This document shows, in pieces, positions 56,901 to 64,000 of a DNA stretch of 64,000 nt (position 1 is its first letter; every line of letters starts with the position of its first letter). The notes under the pieces were generated by a model. It was not told the origin of the DNA, did no database searches, and saw only the letters and a program-made list of their open reading frames with translations. Origin of the DNA: Asparagopsis taxiformis (taxonomy: Eukaryota; Rhodophyta; Florideophyceae; Bonnemaisoniales; Bonnemaisoniaceae); contig JALQPE010001689.1 of NCBI GenBank assembly GCA_030407315.1, positions 1 through 64,000 of the forward strand. The letters are read 5' to 3'. The translations under genes were made by a program, and so were the position numbers.

Positions 56901-57454
56901 GGTTTACCACTCAGGCTTGAAGCAATTTGGCCGCTTGGATCGCAGGATTTGATCCAGCCCAACACATCGGCCATCCTCACAGACGAAATATGAGCGTACT
57001 TGTCCTTTCCTTTTTGGACCCAGTACTCGTCTCTGAGATCAACGGCGATCATCAGATACTCAACAAACATCATGCGCCTTTGCAGGCCTGCAATGTCGTT
57101 GGATGTCGTCGCTCTCACACGGTCCAGCACAACAGCAGTACTGCTGTTGGTGTCCGCCACGATAGACTCTTCTCGCATAGGAATCGTAACGCCAGGAGGA
57201 AAGACGCCCTTCTCCATTCCACGTACAATTGCCATGCAGCGGTGCGCTCCATCCAATATCTCCAGAACGCCTTCTCGAAACCTGCCAGTCACGGGATGAG
57301 CTGTGTCATAACCGCTGTTGCGAATGCTCTCCATGAGCGCTTCCACATGACTTGCATCAACATCGCGAATCGATACGAATTTGCTGACTTGATTGGGGTC
57401 GATGAACACCCATCCGTCGTGCTTTTCACCGTGATTGTGGAACGTTCCTTCCAT
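53987..57454 (-). CDS. ParB-like / beta-class amino DNA methyltransferase / SET triple fusion
   Basis: 1155 aa. I start at the ATG at 57454 in a perfect context (GCCATGG); the frame extends three codons further only through a TTG. Residues about 15-110 are a ParB/Srx-like domain (LEILDGAHRCMAIV, DGAHR at about 68-72). The middle about 500 aa are helical and end in an acidic/basic linker (QRKKARLERG). At 610-885 lies an amino-MTase. LVLTDPPFNT (about 655-663, motif IV) is followed by VLRPGGHALIY. Then come HEQKALTTL and MDFFSGTYSTA (about 837-847, motif I). This is the beta-class order of CcrM-like enzymes, making N6-methyladenine or N4-methylcytosine. Residues 987-1148 match a SET protein methyltransferase: GGGFGVFAAKKLKKG, YLNDCR, EEIFADYG. 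Together they suggest a writer of both DNA and histone (or other protein) methylation. The frame is intact. It converges with the gene at 49278 and diverges from the one at 57968. Confidence 0.85.
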   Translation of the reverse strand: MEGTFHNHGEKHDGWVFIDPNQVSKFVSIRDVDASHVEALMESIRNSGYDTAHPVTGRFREGVLEILDGAHRCMAIVRGMEKGVFPPGVTIPMREESIVADTNSSTAVVLDRVRATTSNDIAGLQRRMMFVEYLMIAVDLRDEYWVQKGKDKYAHISSVRMADVLGWIKSCDPSGQIASSLSGKPQYSSCMSILAVLRPYHRAEDSSAIDLRLWQMFCHAWGLNAEMGDSPRMVEFPKQVGVTSSRAVEMFGKTPRGELSSPLNRELLSSRYFLDGATSDMQDSLQASQKRFRRLMVMMCQCILAIRSKEMGSVPSRRARATSGAIGGGGMVGIATSSAQANQLGFVVDRVLAAWDTGARVLGYEDVESMCWPFMVFDPASLCFRSLPNRSDGCAVEEHRKNLTIVPKTVDSENGFCADLPVAVDARLRSLTSAFLLSIRQCVTEVNVFAERGQLMQRLRALLFDTPDKFGLNSFMRAKLNTSHALDGQRRLKAWLLRTREQRKLPLTMDELHSLEDTPEPGILEGAPAQMEISAAVPNNGSEDIEEDSLEPQRKKARLERGGGEDDNAAVASETATREGAAEDDAMEVDTVSPTEAPLVDVGKESKPEYVTKLEAVMGRYIHTVNCDATDVAKEVEDKISFLEDGVLEDSVQLVLTDPPFNTRREGGRENSEYDILEPEELASVACEIVRVLRPGGHALIYSSVRQLVAWMDAIRNAEPGKMIVDSVPVVLSRRPHSFTSNPSTKTCTLHNMHDFVIHAYKRGKGMAAYDMVDYRLHNPDISRHPGFTNAIDNVPRLSAGEAQYDGQNNRLRHEQKALTTLRELLERFSKQNDIVMDFFSGTYSTAIACMTLRDGTYRRFIGCEKEKRCHDASQEWILHAFVSEVKAGRYGGILQREVESILGDESVPVTGKAPRLRQKHISDAPEGLPAVTALPNHLLVFVASMKKDGSMLHRLSGVPMDQWPAEDMHSFWSIDPDAILAADAAFYGVYVSQSEVRGGGFGVFAAKKLKKGTVIGWYNGTIFYAKIRDSEPQRSVMYGPEGFGCTGERFQDYNMELETTYIGRGAPVRKVWLVPAVYNCTSYLNDCRVIDGTEKATEVSRTQSAEFRQGDAIDKPDFASNIKNPHAVKVVLTRDVEADEEIFADYGRKYWPAN

Positions 57455-57967
57455 GGCGAACAAAGGTAGAGTTTTTAAGAAAGGGATAGTTGGTTGCTGC
57501 TTGACCAGGGTGGCGCAAAGCAGAAGTTGGTTGTTTAAAACAAAGTGTCAGCGAGTGGTAGCACTTCGGTGGCTGTTTCCTTTCCACCCCTGTCCGAACC
57601 TTTACAAGATAACTACATCGACTGTTAGCTCAATAATCAATGTAATACTAAAGTAATACTCAAAATATTTTTCCATGCAATTTATTGGGCCCCGTAACAT
57701 CTCTAAGCGTATCTTTGTAGTCCAATCGTATGCATCCGACATTCACTTCTAGAACGATTATTCACATCAAATTTTATGCTGCAATCAGTTCATGGCAGAC
57801 ATCATCCACACTGACGTGTCAATTTTGTCAATTGTCCATTCTATTTCTACACCACCTAAACATCTCTTCTGGACCTTTCCAATCCTCCTAGTATATACTA
57901 CTCTTTAGCAGAAGGTAACGGTTAGGCTTTCACTAATACAACAATTCTATCCCATAGCTATCCCAAC
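57455..57967. promoter_or_regulatory. Divergent promoter region
   Basis: The 513 bp between two divergently transcribed genes are AT-rich and should hold both promoters. A TATACTAC stretch near 57893-57900 lies about 70 bp upstream of the right-hand ATG. No other motif is clear. Confidence 0.4.
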
Positions 57968-59329
57968 ATGCTTCCTCTCGCTCCAAACGACGTTATAGAA
58001 GTTCAATGGGAACTTCGGCCGTTTGGGAGGAAACGAAAAATTGTGTGGTGGTCTGCAATCGTCAAGGAAATTACTCAGGTCAAGACTGAAACAGACCCAT
58101 TCCTCCATGCATTGCTCGAATACAAAGCTGAATATGGTTTCGACTCTACCCTTTCTCAAGTCAAGATTTCAGATCGTAACGAGCTCGTCGACAAGGATTC
58201 CGGAAGGGTTCTCCCGTGGCGAAGTGGTGAGCTTCGCAGTATGGACTCACCTGCATCCCCAGCAGAGAGAGACCCGGACTACGGCATTGACCACACTCGC
58301 CACCGCCACCGCGGCATCCTTCAAGATTGCACTGCGGATCAAATGAAGAAGACCATAGCAGAAATGCTGGCAAGATTGGAAAAGCTGGAGTCAGCTGCCA
58401 AACATCCTCTTCCCCCTCCATTCGATTCCAACAGCTCCATGACCTCCTCTGCTCTGACTGTATGTAGCATTCTGTTTCAGAAGCTTGGTGTGTACACGGA
58501 CAAGCCCCTCTCCCTCCGGATGACAAAATCCGAGCACTCCAGGGGAATGCGACAAACATCGCAAGAAGAAATCAGAGTACAGGCTGACTGCTCCCTTGCT
58601 CAATTCCGCACTATTGCCATTCAATGCAAGGCGAAAGAGAATCGTGATGTTCTCTTCCTGCCGTCCTTTGAGGACATCACCTTTCCCTCTGGAAATGAGT
58701 CGGATCTTTCCATCATTTTCCCCACCTTTCAGGCACTATGTGACTCCATAGGTACCTCGCAACACGGGTTCCAGAAAATATTGGTGAAGAGCAGGGCGGA
58801 ACGCGATGGAGGCAGCTCATCGATTGTCCGAATTTTAGGAAATCTAGTCGACGTTGATTGCTCTCATGATGCTCCTTCTTCCGCATTTCTCGTCGGCTCA
58901 TCTGCTTACGTCCTGTCCAGCCCAGACCAACGTATGACAGTTCTTTGCAGAGACTCCTACGAGTTTGACCATGTCAACAATACATTTTTACATCCCCTAT
59001 GTCTTAGCCAACTATCACAGTCTAGCATCGTGGACTCTTTCCACCTACGTGATAAGGCTACTGTTACTTATGGAGCAACGTTTTCGTTACTGTGGAGACG
59101 TATTCAGCGCCGAGCTTGTTACAGCACTTTCCAGCCTCTATCAACCGCAGAGACGTTTGGTACACTACATCTACGCTTACCTTGCTGTATTTTCAGTGGT
59201 ACTACTATATGCCAGGAGCTTGAAGACATTGGCTATGAGGCTATCTCTCGTCTTGGCTTCAATGCGGATTCAGACACTACCCACCCACCCTCTCCTCCAC
59301 CTGCCACCTGCAGTCCGGAGCAAAAATGA
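57968..59329 (+). CDS. 453-aa CACTA accessory protein, possible Tudor-like N-terminus
   Basis: ATG at 57968 (CAACATG). Residues about 5-85 (NDVIEVQWELRP, KIVWWSAIVKEI, HALLEYKAEYGF) have the spacing of a small beta-barrel chromatin reader such as a Tudor- or PWWP-like fold. This is a weak resemblance only. Residues about 120-145 look like a short coiled coil (TIAEMLARLEKLESAA). The remainder is unassigned and ends in a Pro-rich tail. It faces the 508-aa gene (convergent) and shares a divergent promoter with the methyltransferase gene. Its 3' end is present again in copy D at the window end, which supports it as a standard gene of the family. Confidence 0.6.
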   Translation: MLPLAPNDVIEVQWELRPFGRKRKIVWWSAIVKEITQVKTETDPFLHALLEYKAEYGFDSTLSQVKISDRNELVDKDSGRVLPWRSGELRSMDSPASPAERDPDYGIDHTRHRHRGILQDCTADQMKKTIAEMLARLEKLESAAKHPLPPPFDSNSSMTSSALTVCSILFQKLGVYTDKPLSLRMTKSEHSRGMRQTSQEEIRVQADCSLAQFRTIAIQCKAKENRDVLFLPSFEDITFPSGNESDLSIIFPTFQALCDSIGTSQHGFQKILVKSRAERDGGSSSIVRILGNLVDVDCSHDAPSSAFLVGSSAYVLSSPDQRMTVLCRDSYEFDHVNNTFLHPLCLSQLSQSSIVDSFHLRDKATVTYGATFSLLWRRIQRRACYSTFQPLSTAETFGTLHLRLPCCIFSGTTICQELEDIGYEAISRLGFNADSDTTHPPSPPPATCSPEQK

Positions 59330-59603
59330 TAAAGCACACCTATCCGTAGTTATCCTGTTCCTGGGTATTCCATTCTAGAGCTCCTGTGGCCATCAATTTC
59401 TAGTAAAGACGGATACCCTCGCCCCTTCCTACTTCGACTATTCCACTACCTGTCTCTGCGCTTTTCCTTCGACTTGACACTATCGTCTGACTGGTTTCCT
59501 GATGTCTCGCATCTATCTACTTCCATCTATTACAAAATTCACTCAACAGAAATTTTATTTCTTCATTCTTCGTCTACTACACCGAAACTGGTTTCATCCG
59601 ATA
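59330..59603. other. Short spacer between convergent genes
   Basis: 274 bp, non-coding, nearly identical to 63641-63915 of copy D in reverse complement, with a few single-base differences. Confidence 0.5.
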
Positions 59604-61130
59604 CTACTCCCCTTCATTCTCGATTTCATCATCGACGAATACCTTCACATATTCTGCATCTCCTCCGTCCTCTTCCATAGACCTGAAGCTCTCCTCCAGC
59701 ACTGATTCCCCCCCATCGTCTACGTTCAGTTCTTCATATCTATCACGCGATATAGTCAAAACCTCCTCATTCATAAAACGACTACTCACCCGCTCCCCGG
59801 GAAGAAGCAGTTTCACTGCTTCATTGATTTCCCGGATTTGCGCTCCTTCCACCTCTGTTCCACTTTGAAATTTCAAAATCGTTCGGAACCCGTATGCAAG
59901 TATGTAGATGAATTGCAAGGAGTATTCTGAACGTCGCAGGAACATGTTCTTATCAGAACATTGCGTGTAGGCGACTGCAAAGTTCAGTGCAACCTCTACT
60001 AAATTGATCCTCCTAGTCAAAAACCTCTTGTCCGGTTCTCCAATTATTTGAACTTCGTACTCGACTTTGAATAGCATTTCTTTTCGCACTGCAATGAAGT
60101 CGCGAAGAATCTTCATATTCTTGTCATCCATTGCTGCACGCTCCGCTGCATTCATTTTCCTCTGCGCCGAGTACAGACTTGGAACTGACTCAATGTCCAG
60201 CCCACCGTCGTGCAAATGATGCTCCATTCGGACTGAACCTTGAAACCCACTGTATAGAACGAATCCAAGATCTCGGATGAACCGGTTTCGCACATGATCT
60301 CTGGACTTGTTCATAAACCCGGTCACTGCTGTGAGTGCCGATTTCGTCACAGTGATGCCTACCTCCTTTCTGTGCAACGGCCCATTGTCTCCAACCTTTC
60401 TTCGCTTCTGCTTTCGAGCGGCCCCATCACTTCCCTCGGACGTCCCATGCATTCCATCCATGCGAGCAGAGTCCGTTCCGCGAATTGTCTCCTCAATGGT
60501 CCCGGTAGTCACATACCCCCGCGCCCTCCACCGTTCGATACCTTCCGACGTTCCATTGGAGCTGGAACGGTCTCCTCCCTCTCTGAAAGAATTGTTTTGA
60601 CACGTATTCTTGATTAAAGAGGTCACAACTTGGCAGCGCAATTCAATGTGGTTCCGGCCGGCAAGCGTCCTATTGAACACATCCTTTCGCTCATTGCTCT
60701 GCCTGGCGAACATCAGCGTATTGATTAGCTGGCATCCGTTGAAATGCCTATCCCTCTTATCCACCATTGCCTTCGTGTACGTTGGAACAACAGCACACAG
60801 CACAGCACACACCATTTCGAACGTGAACGATTTCTCCGCATCCTGCGCAATGCGGAGACGTTCCCTGTCCTTCTCGGAGGCGATCTTCTTCGGATGTCCT
60901 TGTCCCTGGCTCAGAAGCCCATCGACGATGCTCTTGACCTCCTGCATATCGGTGTTTAGCATGGAGACAGTCTTGGCGACATTTCCGAGAGTCTCGCGTA
61001 ATTGAATGGTGCTCTTCTCGACGGCATCCATTTTATCACTCAGGGCTTTCAACTCTGCAGTGATGTTCGAAAAGCCCTCACGCGTTATTTCGGAAAATGC
61101 GGCGATGCTTACGGAGGTTTCGGGATTCAT
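59604..61130 (-). CDS. 508-aa CACTA accessory protein, coiled-coil, unknown function (copy C)
   Basis: I start it at the ATG at 61130 (MNPETSVS), the point from which copies C and D agree in frame; just upstream they differ by one base. Residues about 10-75 are heptad-like and probably form a coiled coil. A basic cluster RKQKRRK (239-245) is a likely nuclear-localisation signal. The last 250 aa look globular (KSRDHVRNRFIRDLGF, EYSLQFIYILAYGF) and end in a very acidic tail. I recognise no domain. By position it might play the role of the small end-binding protein that En/Spm elements encode beside the transposase, but this is inference. Confidence 0.65.
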   Translation of the reverse strand: MNPETSVSIAAFSEITREGFSNITAELKALSDKMDAVEKSTIQLRETLGNVAKTVSMLNTDMQEVKSIVDGLLSQGQGHPKKIASEKDRERLRIAQDAEKSFTFEMVCAVLCAVVPTYTKAMVDKRDRHFNGCQLINTLMFARQSNERKDVFNRTLAGRNHIELRCQVVTSLIKNTCQNNSFREGGDRSSSNGTSEGIERWRARGYVTTGTIEETIRGTDSARMDGMHGTSEGSDGAARKQKRRKVGDNGPLHRKEVGITVTKSALTAVTGFMNKSRDHVRNRFIRDLGFVLYSGFQGSVRMEHHLHDGGLDIESVPSLYSAQRKMNAAERAAMDDKNMKILRDFIAVRKEMLFKVEYEVQIIGEPDKRFLTRRINLVEVALNFAVAYTQCSDKNMFLRRSEYSLQFIYILAYGFRTILKFQSGTEVEGAQIREINEAVKLLLPGERVSSRFMNEEVLTISRDRYEELNVDDGGESVLEESFRSMEEDGGDAEYVKVFVDDEIENEGE

Positions 61131-61211
61131 CTGACCTTGCAATTGGAGTTTGCTAAAAGGAGAATTGCTTTGAAGGATGTCACGCTTAGTACAGCAGTGT
61201 TGTAGCAAATA

Positions 61212-61224
61212 CACTACGGTGTTG
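61212..61224 (-). repeat. CACTA terminal inverted repeat, right end of copy D
   Basis: CACTACGGTGTTG followed by GGAATGGAAAAAGACAG, which identifies the right-end type seen at the end of copy B. Confidence 0.9.
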
Positions 61225-61640
61225 GGAATGGAAAAAGACAGTAAATTTACTGTCTGAGACAGTAAAAATTACTGTCTGGCCAAGACAGTGCGCGGAGACA
61301 GTAAAATTTACTGTCTGGAAATTTCAGAATACTGCTGCAGCAGTAAACTGGCACGAAATCTGGACAGTACCAAAAACAGTAAAATTTACTGTCCAGAACA
61401 GTAAATTTTACTGTCCGGAAGTGTTGCCGCCAGACAGTATGTGCAGACAGTACATTTTACTGTCTGAGACAATACATTGTACTGTATTACTGCACTGTCT
61501 GGGGAAATCTGTAGACAGTAGTGTAGATAGCAAATTGTATTGTCTGCGGGTAGTACCGTGCATTGTTTGACAACACTGTCTGGTGGAGTGGACTTAGAGG
61601 AAATATGGAGCATAGTGTTGGTGTGAAGGTAAATATTGGA
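61225..61640 (-). repeat. Right subterminal GACAGT repeats of copy D
   Basis: Facing GACAGTAAA/TTTACTGTC boxes, closely matching the reverse complement of 26440-26855. Likely binding sites for transposition proteins. Confidence 0.8.
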
Positions 61641-62113
61641 ATGGTGTGTGGTATACGACTATATTAATTGTGATGGTGCTTTACAGATAGTTGGGTGCGG
61701 GGAAGCTAGATGCTGAATAGGACGTTGGAGAAAGGAAGATTGGGAGAACAGAACATATCTGGTTTGTCTCACCGTAAGGAGAGAATGTACATAGTAGCTA
61801 TAATATGTTGAGTTTAGCATTTCAAATTATACCTATCTATCTTTGCATTGAAAGTGTCTAGTAGGAGACGTCAGTCTGGTAGCGAGGTGTGGTATGCACA
61901 GGACGTGGGTGGTGGCAAAGGAAAGAATACGCACCATCCACCACTAAATTATGAAAAATAACCGTTACGGAGCACTGGGAAGCATTATTATTATGTAGAG
62001 TAGACCAGGATGGATGCATCCACTGAAATGATATTTGCTACAACACTGCTGTACTAAGCGTGACATCCTTCAAAGCAATTCTCCTTTTAGCAAACTCCAA
62101 TTGCAAGGTCAAG
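61641..62113. other. Right internal flank of copy D, no gene
   Basis: Non-coding sequence between the subterminal repeats and the 508-aa gene, presumably including that gene's promoter. From 62032 onwards it mirrors copy C below 61211. Confidence 0.5.
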
Positions 62114-63640
62114 ATGAATCCCGAAACCTCCGTAAGCATCGCCGCATTTTCCGAAATAACGCGTGAGGGCTTTTCGAACATCACTGCAGAGTTGAAAGCC
62201 CTGAGTGATAAAATGGATGCCGTCGAGAAGAGCACCATTCAATTACGCGAGACTCTCGGAAATGTCGCCAAGACTGTCTCCATGCTAAACACCGATATGC
62301 AGGAGGTCAAGAGCATCGTCGATGGGCTTCTGAGCCAGGGACAAGGACATCCGAAGAAGATCGCCTCCGAGAAGGACAGGGAACGTCTCCGCATTGCGCA
62401 GGATGCGGAGAAATCGTTCACGTTCGAAATGGTGTGTGCTGTGCTGTGTGCTGTTGTTCCAACGTACACGAAGGCAATGGTGGATAAGAGGGATAGGCAT
62501 TTCAACGGATGCCAGCTAATCAATACGCTGATGTTCGCCAGGCAGAGCAATGAGCGAAAGGATGTGTTCAATAGGACGCTTGCCGGCCGGAACCACATTG
62601 AATTGCGCTGCCAAGTTGTGACCTCTTTAATCAAGAATACGTGTCAAAACAATTCTTTCAGAGAGGGAGGAGACCGTTCCAGCTCCAATGGAACGTCGGA
62701 AGGTATCGAACGGTGGAGGGCGCGGGGGTATGTGACTACCGGGACCATTGAGGAGACAATTCGCGGAACGGACTCTGCTCGCATGGATGGAATGCATGGG
62801 ACGTCCGAGGGAAGTGATGGGGCCGCTCGAAAGCAGAAGCGAAGAAAGGTTGGAGACAATGGGCCGTTGCACAGAAAGGAGGTAGGCATCACTGTGACGA
62901 AATCGGCACTCACAGCAGTGACCGGGTTTATGAACAAGTCCAGAGATCATGTGCGAAACCGGTTCATCCGAGATCTTGGATTCGTTCTATACAGTGGGTT
63001 TCAAGGTTCAGTCCGAATGGAGCATCATTTGCACGACGGTGGGCTGGACATTGAGTCAGTTCCAAGTCTGTACTCGGCGCAGAGGAAAATGAATGCAGCG
63101 GAGCGTGCAGCAATGGATGACAAGAATATGAAGATTCTTCGCGACTTCATTGCAGTGCGAAAAGAAATGCTATTCAAAGTCGAGTACGAAGTTCAAATAA
63201 TTGGAGAACCGGACAAGAGGTTTTTGACTAGGAGGATCAATTTAGTAGAGGTTGCACTGAACTTTGCAGTCGCCTACACGCAATGTTCTGATAAGAACAT
63301 GTTCCTGCGACGTTCAGAATACTCCTTGCAATTCATCTACATACTTGCATACGGGTTCCGAACGATTTTGAAATTTCAAAGTGGAACAGAGGTGGAAGGA
63401 GCGCAAATCCGGGAAATCAATGAAGCAGTGAAACTGCTTCTTCCCGGGGAGCGGGTGAGTAGTCGGTTCATGAATGAGGAGGTTTTGACTATATCGCGTG
63501 ATAGATATGAAGAACTGAACGTAGACGATGGGGGGGAATCAGTGCTGGAGGAGAGCTTCAGGTCTATGGAAGAGGACGGAGGAGATGCAGAATATGTGAA
63601 GGTATTCGTCGATGATGAAATCGAGAATGAAGGGGAGTAG
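62114..63640 (+). CDS. 508-aa CACTA accessory protein, coiled-coil (copy D)
   Basis: Same protein as at 59604-61130, in opposite orientation. The two translations are identical as far as I can compare by eye. Differences lie outside the frame: one extra A just before the ATG (GTCAAGATG versus GTCAGATG), plus single-base changes in the 3' spacer. It has the same coiled coil, RKQKRRK patch and acidic tail. Conservation of an open frame in two copies supports a real gene. Confidence 0.7.
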   Translation: MNPETSVSIAAFSEITREGFSNITAELKALSDKMDAVEKSTIQLRETLGNVAKTVSMLNTDMQEVKSIVDGLLSQGQGHPKKIASEKDRERLRIAQDAEKSFTFEMVCAVLCAVVPTYTKAMVDKRDRHFNGCQLINTLMFARQSNERKDVFNRTLAGRNHIELRCQVVTSLIKNTCQNNSFREGGDRSSSNGTSEGIERWRARGYVTTGTIEETIRGTDSARMDGMHGTSEGSDGAARKQKRRKVGDNGPLHRKEVGITVTKSALTAVTGFMNKSRDHVRNRFIRDLGFVLYSGFQGSVRMEHHLHDGGLDIESVPSLYSAQRKMNAAERAAMDDKNMKILRDFIAVRKEMLFKVEYEVQIIGEPDKRFLTRRINLVEVALNFAVAYTQCSDKNMFLRRSEYSLQFIYILAYGFRTILKFQSGTEVEGAQIREINEAVKLLLPGERVSSRFMNEEVLTISRDRYEELNVDDGGESVLEESFRSMEEDGGDAEYVKVFVDDEIENEGE

Positions 63641-63915
63641 TATCGGATGAAACCAGTTTCGGTGTAGTAGACGAAGAATGAAGAAATAAAATTTCTGTTG
63701 AGGTGAATTTTGTAATAGATGGAAGTAGATAGGTGCGAGACATCAGGAAACCAGTCAGACGATAGTGTCAAGTCGAAGGAACAGCGCAGAGACAGGTAGT
63801 GGAATAGTCGAAGTAGGAAGGGGCGAGGGTATCCGTCTTTACTAGAAATTGATGGCCACAGGAGCTCTAGAATGGAATACCCAGGAACAGGATAACTACG
63901 GATAGGTGTGCTTTA
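63641..63915. other. Short spacer of copy D
   Basis: Mirror of 59330-59603; non-coding. Confidence 0.5.
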
Positions 63916-64000
63916 TCATTTTTGCTCCGGACTGCAGGTGGCAGGTGGAGGAGAGGGTGGGTGGGTAGTGTCTGAATCCGCATTGAAGCCAAGACGAGAG
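63916..64000 (-). CDS. 3' end of the 453-aa accessory gene (copy D), cut by window end
   Basis: The reverse complement reads the last about 27 codons of the gene at 57968-59329, including the Pro-rich end and the same stop. The rest is beyond the window. Confidence 0.65.
   Translation of the reverse strand, partial: SRLGFNADSDTTHPPSPPPATCSPEQK

Larger units (their letters stand above)
37102..61211 (+). mobile_element. Giant CACTA/EnSpm transposon copy C with epigenetic gene cargo
   Basis: It starts with CACTACGGTGTTG and the family's left subterminal repeats. In order it carries a TNP2/KDZ-like transposase (+), a ParB-like/2OG-dioxygenase gene (+), a second frameshifted such gene (+), a ParB-like/DNA-methyltransferase/SET gene (-), a 453-aa gene (+) and a 508-aa gene (-). 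Palindrome arrays lie between them. At 61211 its sequence is interrupted by copy D. About 820 bp of right end, equivalent to 61212-62031, should follow beyond D. Original length is therefore about 25 kb, very large for the superfamily. Confidence 0.85.
61212..64000 (-). mobile_element. CACTA copy D, inserted in reverse orientation into copy C
   Basis: It begins with CACTACGGTGTTGGG, the right-end type (reverse complement of 26840-26868), so the element runs rightwards in reverse orientation. The preceding ATA (61209-61211) fits its target duplication. Copy C's own sequence stops within GCAAATA, while D's internal copy of that place continues as GCAAATATCATTTC. That identifies the insertion point in C, about 820 bp from C's right terminus. 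D's left end is outside the window. Confidence 0.85.

Noticed and set aside
59604..64000. Inverted duplication as an assembly error
   Set aside because: A CACTA terminus with matching ATA logic sits at the turning point and the arms differ at single bases, so a nested insertion explains it better. It is not excluded without long reads.

Overview
The window looks like repeat-rich nuclear DNA from an intron-poor eukaryote. Every recognisable coding element is a eukaryotic transposable element (Ty3/gypsy chromoviruses, a Ty1/copia relic, CACTA/EnSpm DNA transposons). There are no ribosome-binding sites, operons or prokaryotic genes, and the large ORFs are single exons. A red alga such as a florideophyte would fit this mix, but that is inference from style. 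No host housekeeping gene is visible.

Layout. (1) 1-4.4 kb: a decayed, reverse-strand Ty3/gypsy element, cut off at the window start and truncated at its 5' end near 4.37 kb. (2) 4.4-12.2 kb: non-coding repeat DNA with two nearly identical 1.65-kb inverted arms (6271-7918 and 10549-12204). (3) 12205-18673: left part of CACTA copy A, which has lost its transposase and carries a chimeric pseudogene. (4) 18674-26868: CACTA copy B, complete by its ends, with matching 13-bp terminal inverted repeats and an ATA target duplication but no transposase. (5) 26.9-27.2 kb: a Ty1/copia relic. (6) 27.3-36.7 kb: a Ty3/gypsy chromovirus (gag, frameshifted pol, chromodomain) with a 520-aa antisense ORF. (7) 37102-61211: CACTA copy C, a giant element of at least 24 kb carrying all the large intact genes. 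(8) 61212-64000: copy D of the same family, inserted in reverse orientation into the right end of C with an ATA target duplication and running off the window.

The exciting part is copy C. A TNP2/KDZ-like DDE transposase is followed by three paralogous genes that share an N-terminal ParB/sulfiredoxin-like domain (DGSHR or DGAHR motif). Two are fused to a C-terminal 2-oxoglutarate/Fe(II) dioxygenase-like domain. The third is fused to a beta-class amino DNA methyltransferase (DPPF motif before the FxGT motif) and a C-terminal SET domain. Two further genes of unknown function complete the set, one with a possible Tudor-like N-terminus and one coiled-coil with a nuclear-localisation-like patch. 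Between the genes lie nested palindrome arrays (half-site TTACAGCAAAGTCATCG), of which 22 copies occur in the window, all inside CACTA copies.

My reading, which is inference, is a transposon with its own epigenetic toolkit: a DNA-methylation writer, two possible base or protein hydroxylases, a histone-type methyltransferase, and ParB-like domains that may target them to the element's palindromes. Some genes are damaged (one dioxygenase gene has a one-base frameshift). However, C and D are almost identical where they overlap, so the family moved recently.
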